64,000 nt of DNA, taken from assembly GCF_937888285.1 (NCBI RefSeq), contig NZ_CALART010000024.1, positions 38,953 to 102,952 of the forward strand, read 5' to 3'. Origin of the DNA: an uncultured Aquimonas sp. Its GTDB lineage: Bacteria > Pseudomonadota > Gammaproteobacteria > Xanthomonadales > Xanthomonadaceae. Position 1 is the first letter of the stretch, and every line of letters starts with the position of its first letter. The notes under the pieces are model-generated. The model searched no databases. It worked only from the letters and a program-made list of their open reading frames with translations, and was not told the DNA's origin. This document shows, piece after piece, positions 22,631 to 30,558 of this stretch. Position numbers and translations under genes: made by a program.

Positions 22631-25111
22631 TCAGAAGATGTCGAAACTCTCCTGCGCATTCAGCGCGCGCTCGTCGGCAGGTGCGGTCCGCTGCAGACGG
22701 GCGATGTCCTCGACCCGGATCAGCTCGGGCAGTGCGCCCGGCGTGCCAGGCGGCAGCAGGACGCCCGTGGCCGGGTCGATGCTCACGGTGGCAATGCCGG
22801 ACGGCTGGGTGAGCCGCGTTTCCGGCACCTCAGCCAGGGCGCCACGCATGTACTCGATCCAGATCGGCAGCGCCGCGCGCGCGCCGAACTCGCCGCGGCC
22901 AAGCGAGGCGAAATCGTCCATACCCACCCAGGCGGCGACGGCCTGGCCGCCGCCCACGCCCACGAACCACGCATCGCGGTGGTCATTGGTGCTGCCGGTC
23001 TTGCCGCCGATATCACCGCGGTTGAGGACCAGCGCATTGCGCCCGGTGCCGCGTCGGACGACGTCGCGCAGCAGCGAGTTGACCAGGTAGGCGGTGCGCG
23101 CATCGATGCGGCGCGGCGCCAGCACGGGCTCTTCTTCGCCGGCTGCCGAGGCACCTTCGATGGTCGCGCTGTCGGCGGGCGTGGCCGAGGCCTGCGCAGG
23201 GCCAAGGTCGAAGCCTGTGTCGCTGCTGCGATCGAGCTCCTCGCGCAGGCGCTGCGGGCAATCGCGGCAGGCCCTGGCTGGATTGGCCTGGTAGACCACG
23301 TTGCCGTCGCGATCCTCGATGCGGTCGATGAAATAGGGATCGACGAGATAGCCGCCGTTCTCGAACAGGGTGTAGCCGCGGGCCATGGCCAGAGGCGGCG
23401 TCGAGCTGGTGCCCAGCGCCAGCGACAGGTTCTCGGGCAGGCTCTCGGGCGAGAAGCCGAAGCCCTGGATGTAGCGCCGGGCGAAGCTGGCGCCGATGGC
23501 GTCCAGCAGGCGCACCGATACCAGGTTGCGCGAGGTCACCATGGCCTCGCGCAGGCGCATCGGCCCGGCGAAGGTCGCGTTGTCGTTCTGCGGACGCCAG
23601 GTCGTGCCGTCGTGCTGGCGGAACACCACCGGTGCATCGAGCACGATCGAGCCGGGGCCATAGCCGCGCTCGAAGGCCGCTGCGTAGACGAAGGGCTTGA
23701 AGCTTGAACCGGGCTGCCGCTGCGCCTGGGTCGCGCGATTGAACTTGTTCAGGGCGAAGCTGAATCCGCCCACCAGCGCGCGGACCGCGCCGGATTCGGC
23801 ATCGACCGCGGCCAGGGCCCCCTGGGCCTTGGGCACTTGCGAGAGCTGGTAGGCGCCTTCGGCGTCCAGCTCCACCCGCACCACGTCGCCCACCGACAGC
23901 ACCGCGTCGACCGCGCGCGGAGCGGGTCCACGGCGATCCTCGTCGAGGAAGGGTCGCGCCCATGCCACCTGTTCCAAGCCGAGCTCCACCAGTTGCCCGT
24001 CGCGCAGGATCAGCTGCGCGCGTTCGGTCGAGCTTTCCAGCACGAGGCCTGCGTGCAGGCCCGCTACCGTCGGGTAGTCACGCAGCAGGCGCTGAAGTTG
24101 TGCAGGAGTGGCCGCGTCGGGCACGTCGACGCTCGACTCGGCGCCGCGCCAGCCGTGGCGGCGGTCGTAGTCGAGCAGGGCCTGACGCAGGCCGCGATTG
24201 GCTGCAGCCTGGCCTGCACTGTGCAGGGTCGTGAAGACGCGGTGGCCGTCGGACATGGCGTCGGCGCCAAAACGCTCGACCGCGTCGGCCCGCGCGATCT
24301 CCGCAACATAGGGCGCTTCCAGTTCGACGGCGGGTTCGTTCGCCCGCGCGGTGTCCGGCGTCGCCTGCGCTGCGCGCAGGCTGGCCTCATCGATGAAGCC
24401 GACCTCGTGCATCCGCTGCAGGATGTAGTCACGCCGGATCCGCGCCCGCTCCGGGTTGGTCAGCGGATTGCCGCTGGACGGGAACTTGGGGATACCGGCC
24501 AACATCGCCGCCTCATGCAGTTCGAGGTCCTGCAGTTCCTTGCCGTAGTAGAACTCGGCGGCGGCAGCGATCCCATAAGCGCGGTTGCCGAAGAAACTCT
24601 TGTTCAGATAGAGCTCAAGGATCTCGTCCTTGCTGAGCTCGCGCTCCATCTTGAGCGCCAGGAAGATCTCGGTGAGCTTGCGGCTGTAGCTGTACTCGGC
24701 GCTCAGGAAGAAGTTGCGCGCCACCTGCTGGGTGATGGTGCTGCCGCCCGGGACGCGTTCGCGATCGCTGGTGGCCAGCAGCCAGACCGCACGGGTGATG
24801 CCGCGCCAGTCGATGCCGGGATGCTCGTAAAAGCGCGCGTCTTCGATGGCGATCACCGCCTGCTTGACCTGTTCGGGGATCTGGTCGATGGCGGCAGGCT
24901 TGCGTCGGGCCTCGCCGAACACGGCCATCAGCTTGCCGTCGGCCGAGTACACCGACAGGGGCACCTGCAGGCGGACGTCGCGCAGGACCTGCACGTCAGG
25001 CAGGGTCGGTGCGATCAGCCACCAGGCCACGCCGAGCGCGCCCAGGCCGAGCGCGCCAAACAGGAGCCCGAGCACGAGGGCCCAGCGCAAAAGGCGTCGA
25101 AACAGGCGCAT
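22631..25111 (-). CDS. mrcA: Penicillin-binding protein 1A (class A, bifunctional)
   Basis: The 826-residue inner-membrane enzyme polymerises and cross-links peptidoglycan. The ATG at 25111 opens an Arg-rich cytoplasmic tip and one transmembrane helix (LLRWALVLGLLFGALGLGALGVAWWLIA). The glycosyltransferase domain contains AIEDARFYEHPGID, GGSTITQQVARN and KMERELSKDEILELYLN. The transpeptidase domain contains the active Ser in PGSSFKPF, SRN in TSRNLVS, and KTG in GGKTGSTND. It is divergent from pilMNOPQ across a 249-bp gap, a classic gammaproteobacterial arrangement linking wall growth with pilus assembly. Confidence 0.96.
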   Translation of the reverse strand: MRLFRRLLRWALVLGLLFGALGLGALGVAWWLIAPTLPDVQVLRDVRLQVPLSVYSADGKLMAVFGEARRKPAAIDQIPEQVKQAVIAIEDARFYEHPGIDWRGITRAVWLLATSDRERVPGGSTITQQVARNFFLSAEYSYSRKLTEIFLALKMERELSKDEILELYLNKSFFGNRAYGIAAAAEFYYGKELQDLELHEAAMLAGIPKFPSSGNPLTNPERARIRRDYILQRMHEVGFIDEASLRAAQATPDTARANEPAVELEAPYVAEIARADAVERFGADAMSDGHRVFTTLHSAGQAAANRGLRQALLDYDRRHGWRGAESSVDVPDAATPAQLQRLLRDYPTVAGLHAGLVLESSTERAQLILRDGQLVELGLEQVAWARPFLDEDRRGPAPRAVDAVLSVGDVVRVELDAEGAYQLSQVPKAQGALAAVDAESGAVRALVGGFSFALNKFNRATQAQRQPGSSFKPFVYAAAFERGYGPGSIVLDAPVVFRQHDGTTWRPQNDNATFAGPMRLREAMVTSRNLVSVRLLDAIGASFARRYIQGFGFSPESLPENLSLALGTSSTPPLAMARGYTLFENGGYLVDPYFIDRIEDRDGNVVYQANPARACRDCPQRLREELDRSSDTGFDLGPAQASATPADSATIEGASAAGEEEPVLAPRRIDARTAYLVNSLLRDVVRRGTGRNALVLNRGDIGGKTGSTNDHRDAWFVGVGGGQAVAAWVGMDDFASLGRGEFGARAALPIWIEYMRGALAEVPETRLTQPSGIATVSIDPATGVLLPPGTPGALPELIRVEDIARLQRTAPADERALNAQESFDIF

Positions 25112-25281
25112 CCGCGGCGTCCGGCAGCAAGGGAGAGGGCGCCGAGTATAGGCGCCCCGGCCTGAGCGGCAGCGCCCGCGGAGGCTGCTGAAAGCACCGG
25201 AGCACGGCCCGTGCCGTCGCCACGGAACCACGAAACCTTGACGGACATCGCGCTTGTCGCAGCCTGAACCGCGGCTATCTG

Positions 25282-25309
25282 TTGCCAGACTGCAAATAAT
25301 CGTTATTTA
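25282..25309 (+). promoter_or_regulatory. Possible sigma-70 promoter for pilMNOPQ
   Basis: TTGCCA (25282-25287) and TATTTA (25304-25309) are spaced by 16 bp. They lie in the only AT-rich patch of the mrcA-pilM intergenic region, 51 bp before the pilM start. The -10 match is poor, so this is a candidate only. Confidence 0.35.
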
Positions 25310-25360
25310 ATGTAGTCGTGGAGTTATTGCCTGTAAGGGCTTGTGGGAAGGGGAGAAACC

Positions 25361-26419
25361 GTGGGGCTGTTCGCAAACAAGAAGGTGCCCTTGATCGGCG
25401 TGGACATCAGCTCCACGGCCGTCAAGCTGCTCCAGCTGAGCCAAAGCGGCGGTCGCTATCGCGTCGAGCACTACGCGGTGGAGCCGCTTCCTCCCAATGC
25501 CGTGGTCGAAAAGAACATCGTCGAGGTCGAGGCGGTGGGCGAAGCGATCAAGCGTGCGCTCAACCGCTCCGGGTCCAAGACCCGCTTCGCGGCCGCGGCC
25601 GTGGCCGGTTCGGCGGTGATCACCAAGATCATCCCCATGCAGGCCGACCTGTCCGAAGACGAGCTGGAAGACCAGATCCAGGTCGAAGCCGGGCAGTACA
25701 TCCCCTACCCGATCGAGGAAGTGAGCCTCGACTTCGAGGTGCTGGGGCCGGTCAAGGACAACCCGGAGATGGTCCAGGTCCTGCTGGCGGCCTCGCGTAC
25801 CGAGAACGTCGAGGTCCGCACGGCGGCCCTCGACCTCGGTGGCCTCAACACCAAGGTCGTCGACGTCGAAGCCTTCGTGATGGAGAACGCCTTCCGCCTG
25901 ATCGCCGACCAGCTTTCGGTCACGCGCGATGGCCTGGTCGCCCTGGTCGACGTCGGTGCGACCATGACCACGCTCAACGTGCTCCGCAACCAGCGCAGCA
26001 TCTACACCCGCGAGCAGGTGTTCGGCGGCAAGCAGCTGACTGACGAGGTCATGCGCCGCTACGGCCTGTCCTACGAGGAGGCCGGCTTGGCCAAGCGTCA
26101 GGGCGGCCTGCCCGAGAGCTACGAGATCGAAGTGCTGGAGCCGTTCAAGGAAGCCATGGTCCAGCAGGTCAGCCGACTGCTGCAGTTCTTCTATGCCGGC
26201 AGCGAGTTCAACCGCGTCGACCAGATCGTCCTGGCTGGCGGCTGCGCATCGATTGCCGGCGTGGCCGAGATGGTCGAGGACCAGCTTGGCGTGAGCACCG
26301 TAGTGGCCAACCCGCTGGCGAACATGTCCCTGGCCTCGCGGGTCCAAGCGCAGGCCCTGGCGCAGGACGCGCCTTCGCTGATGATCGCCGCCGGGCTCGC
26401 ACTCAGGAGCTTCGACTAA
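25361..26419 (+). CDS. pilM: Type IV pilus inner-membrane platform protein PilM
   Basis: The 352-residue actin-like ATP-binding protein sits at the cytoplasmic face of the type IV pilus machine and binds the PilN N-terminus. I chose the GTG at 25361, preceded by AAGGGGAG, because PilM proteins begin VGLF...; an earlier GTG at 25343 is in frame but has no ribosome site. Actin-fold signatures are GVDISSTAVKLLQLS (phosphate 1), ALVDVGATMTTLNVL (phosphate 2) and IVLAGGCASIAGVAEMV (adenosine). Its stop abuts the pilN start codon directly. Confidence 0.95.
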   Translation: MGLFANKKVPLIGVDISSTAVKLLQLSQSGGRYRVEHYAVEPLPPNAVVEKNIVEVEAVGEAIKRALNRSGSKTRFAAAAVAGSAVITKIIPMQADLSEDELEDQIQVEAGQYIPYPIEEVSLDFEVLGPVKDNPEMVQVLLAASRTENVEVRTAALDLGGLNTKVVDVEAFVMENAFRLIADQLSVTRDGLVALVDVGATMTTLNVLRNQRSIYTREQVFGGKQLTDEVMRRYGLSYEEAGLAKRQGGLPESYEIEVLEPFKEAMVQQVSRLLQFFYAGSEFNRVDQIVLAGGCASIAGVAEMVEDQLGVSTVVANPLANMSLASRVQAQALAQDAPSLMIAAGLALRSFD

Positions 26420-27025
26420 ATGGCCAAGATCAATCTATTGCCGTGGCGCGCCGAGCGCCGCAAGCAGCGCCAGAACGAGTTCTTCGCCCTGCTGGGTTTG
26501 TGCGCCGGCCTTGCCATCGCCGTCAGTTTCGGTGCGATCCAGTACTTCGACGGCCTGATCAGCAACCAGCAGCAGAGGAACGCCTATCTGACGCGCGAGA
26601 TCACGGCGCTGAAGACGAAAACCGCCGAGATCGAGATTCTGGAGAAGAAGAAGTCCGATCTGCTGGCGCGCAAGGCGGTCATCGAGCAGCTGCAGGCCAA
26701 CCGCTCGCAGATGGTGCACCTGTTCGATGATCTGGTCCGGACAATCCCTGATGGCGTGCGCCTGTCTTCGGTGAAGCAGGCAGGCAACCAGTTGACTCTG
26801 GAGGGCATGACCCAGTCGAACGCCCGGGTATCGTCCTACATGCGCAACATCGAGGCGGCGGAATGGCTCACTAGCGCGGATCTTGGTGTGATCGAGATCA
26901 AGGGCGACGACAAGGCGATGCCCTACTTCTTCCGGATGAACGCCACCGCGACCAAGCCGGTTGGAGAGGGCGAGGGCGAGGGCGAGGGAGAAACAGCCGA
27001 GGGTGCGCCGGAGGTCCAGCCATGA
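26420..27025 (+). CDS. pilN: Type IV pilus assembly protein PilN
   Basis: The 201-residue bitopic inner-membrane protein starts MAKINLLPWRAERRK, the conserved PilM-binding peptide. One transmembrane helix follows (FFALLGLCAGLAIAVSFGAIQYF), then a coiled coil (LTREITALKTKTAEIEILEKKKSDLL) and a ferredoxin-like periplasmic domain. It forms the alignment complex with PilO and PilP. The C-terminal tail has an unusual Gly-Glu run encoded by GAGGGC repeats. It starts at the base after the pilM stop and overlaps pilO by 4 bp. Confidence 0.95.
   Translation: MAKINLLPWRAERRKQRQNEFFALLGLCAGLAIAVSFGAIQYFDGLISNQQQRNAYLTREITALKTKTAEIEILEKKKSDLLARKAVIEQLQANRSQMVHLFDDLVRTIPDGVRLSSVKQAGNQLTLEGMTQSNARVSSYMRNIEAAEWLTSADLGVIEIKGDDKAMPYFFRMNATATKPVGEGEGEGEGETAEGAPEVQP
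26966..26992 (+). repeat. GAGGGC tandem repeat in the pilN tail
   Basis: Three GAGGGC units followed by GAGGGAGAA encode the Glu-Gly run near the PilN C-terminus. Slippage of this 6-bp unit would add or remove Glu-Gly pairs without a frameshift. Confidence 0.8.
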
Positions 27026-27669
27026 AGAACTTTGACCTCAGCAATCTGGACTTCAACAACGCTGGTGCTTGGCCGCCGCCGGTCAAGGCGTTCTTCTGCG
27101 CCATGGTGGTGGTGCTGATCCTGTTCTTTGGCTGGTACCTGTTTGTCAGCACCCAGCAAGATCAGCTTGAGACGCTTCGTCGCGCCGAAGTCGGACTTCG
27201 CGATGACTTCGAGAAGGAGCAGGCCAAGGCGGTGAACCTGGAGCCGCTCAAGGAGCAGCTTGCGGAGATGGAAGCCATGCTCCAGCAGATGCTGCGGCAG
27301 CTGCCGTCCCGCACTGAAATGCCCGACCTGATCGTCGACATCTCGCAAACTGCGCTCGCTTCGGGTATCGCCAACGAGCTCTTCCAGCCGCAGCCGGAGA
27401 TCCGCAAGGAGTTCTACGCGGAGAAGCCGATCTCGCTGCGCATGGTAGGCAGTTACCACCAGTTTGGCGACTTCGTGAGTGGCGTTGCGTCGCTGCCACG
27501 CGTGGTCATCATGACGATGCACGACATCTCGTTGAAGCCCCGCGACGAGAAGGTCGGCGCGAGCAGCGGGCTGGTGCTCGAAGGCACCGTCAAGACCTAC
27601 CGCTATCTCGACGAAGAGGAGCAGGCCGAAGTGGCTGAGGCTCAGGCACAGCAGGGGGCCGCGCGATGA
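27022..27669 (+). CDS. pilO: Type IV pilus assembly protein PilO
   Basis: The 215-residue partner of PilN has one transmembrane helix at residues about 22-45 (VKAFFCAMVVVLILFFGWYLFV), a coiled coil rich in Glu/Leu (residues 50-100), and a periplasmic ferredoxin-like domain. ISLRMVGSYHQFGDFVSGVASLPRVVIM is the typical PilO core strand-helix. PilO and PilN heterodimerise and connect PilM to PilP and the secretin. The start overlaps pilN and the stop overlaps pilP, each by 4 bp, which suggests coupled translation. Confidence 0.95.
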   Translation: MKNFDLSNLDFNNAGAWPPPVKAFFCAMVVVLILFFGWYLFVSTQQDQLETLRRAEVGLRDDFEKEQAKAVNLEPLKEQLAEMEAMLQQMLRQLPSRTEMPDLIVDISQTALASGIANELFQPQPEIRKEFYAEKPISLRMVGSYHQFGDFVSGVASLPRVVIMTMHDISLKPRDEKVGASSGLVLEGTVKTYRYLDEEEQAEVAEAQAQQGAAR

Positions 27670-28190
27670 GCAAGATGCCGACCATCCCGCGCTTCGTTGC
27701 CCTCTTCGCCGCGACTTTTCTCCTCGCCGGCTGCGATCCCGGCATGCGCGACCTCGAGAACTACGTCGCTGATGTCAAGCAGCGCCCAGCACCGCCGCTG
27801 GAGCCGCTGCCGGTGATGAAGCAGTTCGAAACCTTCGTGTACGCGGCTCAGGACCTTCGCGATCCGTTCTCGATGCCGCAGCGGCGCGACGAGCAGAGCC
27901 GCAGCGACGGTCCGCGCCCCGACCCGAATCGCCGCAAGGAGATCCTGGAAGCCTTCCCGCTCGACGGCCTCGACATGGTCGGCCTGATCGGCGCGGGCGA
28001 GAACCAGGTGGCCCTGGTGATGGATCCGCAGCGCGTGGTCCACAGGGTCCGGGTGGGCCAGTACCTCGGGCAGAGCGACGGCCGCATCGTCGCAATCCGC
28101 GAAGACGGCCTAGAGCTCGTCGAACTCATTCCCGATGGTTCGGGTGGCTGGCTTGAACGCCCGGCGCGTCTCGCGCTCGACAACGAATAA
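27666..28190 (+). CDS. pilP: Type IV pilus lipoprotein PilP
   Basis: The 174-residue inner-membrane lipoprotein has a lipobox (FLLAGCDPG) with the acylated Cys near residue 23. A disordered Pro/Arg-rich linker follows, then the C-terminal beta-sandwich (LDGLDMVGLIGAGENQVALVMDPQRVVHRVRVGQYLG), which in the family contacts the PilQ N-domains. PilP bridges PilNO to the outer-membrane secretin. The ATG overlaps the pilO stop. pilQ follows after 15 bp. Confidence 0.95.
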   Translation: MSKMPTIPRFVALFAATFLLAGCDPGMRDLENYVADVKQRPAPPLEPLPVMKQFETFVYAAQDLRDPFSMPQRRDEQSRSDGPRPDPNRRKEILEAFPLDGLDMVGLIGAGENQVALVMDPQRVVHRVRVGQYLGQSDGRIVAIREDGLELVELIPDGSGGWLERPARLALDNE

Positions 28191-28205
28191 GCAGTGGGGA
28201 ATCGC

Positions 28206-30482
28206 ATGAAGCGCACATCCAAGTCCTACACCAGCGTCCTGCGGATCCGCAGCCTGCGGCTCACGGCGCTCGCCGCCCTGCTCGGAGCGGGCAACCTCGC
28301 GCTTGCGGCGGGCAGCCTCGAGAACATCAGCTTCTCCGCCGGCCCGGGAGGGCAGGTCGACATCACCCTCAGCCTGAGTGAACCCGCGGCCGAGCTGCCG
28401 GTGTTCACCACCGATGATCCCCCGCGGATCATCGTGGACCTTCCTGATACCCGTAACGCGGTCGCCCAGCGCCGCATCCCCGTGGGCATTGGCGCGACCA
28501 GCGCGATCTCCACCGCGGAGGCTGCCGGCCGCACGCGAGTCTCGATCGACCTGTTCCGGTCGAGTGCGTACCAGACGCGCAGCGAGGGCAACAACGTCAT
28601 CGTCAGCGTCGGGGCCGCCAGCACGACGGCGACCCAGGTCTCCGCCTATTCGGCCGATCCCGCCAAGCGCACGGCGAACGTGACTGAAGTCGCCAATATC
28701 GATTTCCGTCGCACGCCACAGGGCACCGGCAGGATCATCCTGACCCTGGCAGGCGAAGGCGCGGCGTCCGACATGCGTGTAGACGGACAGCGCGTGCAGG
28801 TCGATCTGGCCGGCGTGTTTCTCCCGGAGCAGATGGCCGAACGGCTCGACGTGTCCGACTTCGCCACGCCCGTGCAGTCAGTGCAGCTGAGCCGCAGCCC
28901 CGCAGGCACGCGGTTGGACATCGCGGTGAACGGTCGCTTTGAACCTTTGGCCTACCAGACCGGCAACGAGTTCGTCGTTGAGATTGATCCGGTCCAGCAG
29001 GTCGTCACAGCGGATGGTGTCGTCGCCGAAGGTGCGGAGCCCGGCTATACCGGTCGCCCGGTCACCTTCACCTTCCAGGACATCCCGGTCCGCACCTTGC
29101 TGCAGCTGATCGCCGAGGAGTCGGGCCTCAACATCGTGGCTGCCGACAGCGTCACCGGCAACATGACGCTGCGCCTGATCAATGTGCCCTGGGATCAGGC
29201 GCTCGATCTGATCCTCCGCGCCAAGTCGCTGGACAAGCGCCAGGATCGCAACGTCATCTGGGTCGCTCCGCAGGCCGAGATCGCAACCTACGAGAAGGCG
29301 ATCGCCGACGCGCGCATCGAGCAGGAGCAGCGCGCCGAGCTGGTCAGCGAATACATCGCGATCAATTACGGCAGTGCCGAAGAGATCGCCAAGCTGTTGA
29401 CCGAGGAGAGCAAGGGTAATCAGCAGGGGGGCGCCCAACAGCAGGCGCAGCAGGGCGGTGAGTCACGCGGCTTTCTTTCGGCTCGCGGCTCCGTGACTTT
29501 CGACAAGCGCACCAACACTCTGCTGGTGAACGACATACCGCCGAAGGTCGAGGAGATCAAGAACCTCATCGTCCTGCTGGATCGCCCGGTGGACCAGGTG
29601 CTGATCGAAGCGCGCATCGTCATCGCGAGCGAAAACTTCGCGCGCGAGCTGGGCGCCAAGTTCGGCGTCAGCGGTGCCGACCAGAGCAGCAGCGGGCGGG
29701 TGATCACGACCTCCGGCTCGCAGGCAGCGAACAATGCTCTGATCACCAGCGCCTTGAGCAATCGCTATGGGGCCCGAAACACTGCCAGCAACATCGGCGA
29801 CGCGCTGACCATTGGTCCGCTGCTTGAAGGCCGTGGCCTTATTCCCCAGCGTGGTGACATCCTGCCTGCGGCGAGCCGCCTGGGTGTCAATCTGCCGGTC
29901 CAGAATGCTGCCGGTTCGATCGGCTTTGCGATCCTCAGCGCCGACTACCTGGTGGACCTGGAGCTTTCTGCGCTTCAGTCCGAAGGTCGGGGTGAACTGG
30001 TCTCCAGTCCCCGCGTGATCACCGCCAACCAGCGCGAAGCCAGCATCAAGCAGGGCGATGAGATCGGCTACATCACCACAACGGGCACGGGCGCATCGGC
30101 CCAGATCACCACGAAGTTCAAGGAGGTCGTGCTGGAACTGCTGGTGACGCCCACGATCACTCAGGACGACCGCGTCTATCTGACGCTCAAGGTCAAAAAG
30201 GATGAACTGGCTGAGTTCATTCCCAGTCCTCTGGGCAACATTCCTCTGATCTCCAAGCGAGAAATCAATACCGCGGTGCTTGTCGACAACGGGCAGACCG
30301 TGGTGATCGGTGGCGTGTACGAATTCAACAGTCGAGAAGATCTCCGCAAGGTGCCGTTCCTGGGCGACGTGCCGGTGTTGGGCAACCTGTTCCGGACCAA
30401 ACGCAACGGCACCGAGAAAGCGGAGCTGCTGATCTTTGTGACGCCCAAGGTGCTGGCGGTTTCGGGACGCAGCACGCGCTGA
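28206..30482 (+). CDS. pilQ: Type IV pilus secretin PilQ
   Basis: The 758-residue outer-membrane secretin forms the pilus exit pore. I chose the ATG at 28206, which has a GGGGAA site and opens a signal peptide ending near GNLALAAG. Two AMIN-type peptidoglycan-binding modules follow (residues about 37-130 and 155-265). Then come an STN/N0 domain (FTFQDIPVRTLLQLIAEESGLNIV), an N1 domain, and the secretin core ending VFIG-like LFRTKRNGTEKAELLIFVTPKVL. The gene is complete. A 76-bp gap separates it from the next gene, with no terminator, so that gene may share its transcript. Confidence 0.95.
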   Translation: MKRTSKSYTSVLRIRSLRLTALAALLGAGNLALAAGSLENISFSAGPGGQVDITLSLSEPAAELPVFTTDDPPRIIVDLPDTRNAVAQRRIPVGIGATSAISTAEAAGRTRVSIDLFRSSAYQTRSEGNNVIVSVGAASTTATQVSAYSADPAKRTANVTEVANIDFRRTPQGTGRIILTLAGEGAASDMRVDGQRVQVDLAGVFLPEQMAERLDVSDFATPVQSVQLSRSPAGTRLDIAVNGRFEPLAYQTGNEFVVEIDPVQQVVTADGVVAEGAEPGYTGRPVTFTFQDIPVRTLLQLIAEESGLNIVAADSVTGNMTLRLINVPWDQALDLILRAKSLDKRQDRNVIWVAPQAEIATYEKAIADARIEQEQRAELVSEYIAINYGSAEEIAKLLTEESKGNQQGGAQQQAQQGGESRGFLSARGSVTFDKRTNTLLVNDIPPKVEEIKNLIVLLDRPVDQVLIEARIVIASENFARELGAKFGVSGADQSSSGRVITTSGSQAANNALITSALSNRYGARNTASNIGDALTIGPLLEGRGLIPQRGDILPAASRLGVNLPVQNAAGSIGFAILSADYLVDLELSALQSEGRGELVSSPRVITANQREASIKQGDEIGYITTTGTGASAQITTKFKEVVLELLVTPTITQDDRVYLTLKVKKDELAEFIPSPLGNIPLISKREINTAVLVDNGQTVVIGGVYEFNSREDLRKVPFLGDVPVLGNLFRTKRNGTEKAELLIFVTPKVLAVSGRSTR

Positions 30483-30558
30483 CGCCAGTTGCCCAGCTGA
30501 CAGGACATCAACAATCGGGTCGGCGATGGAACGCTGCCGGCTTTTCTGGAGAGAGAAG

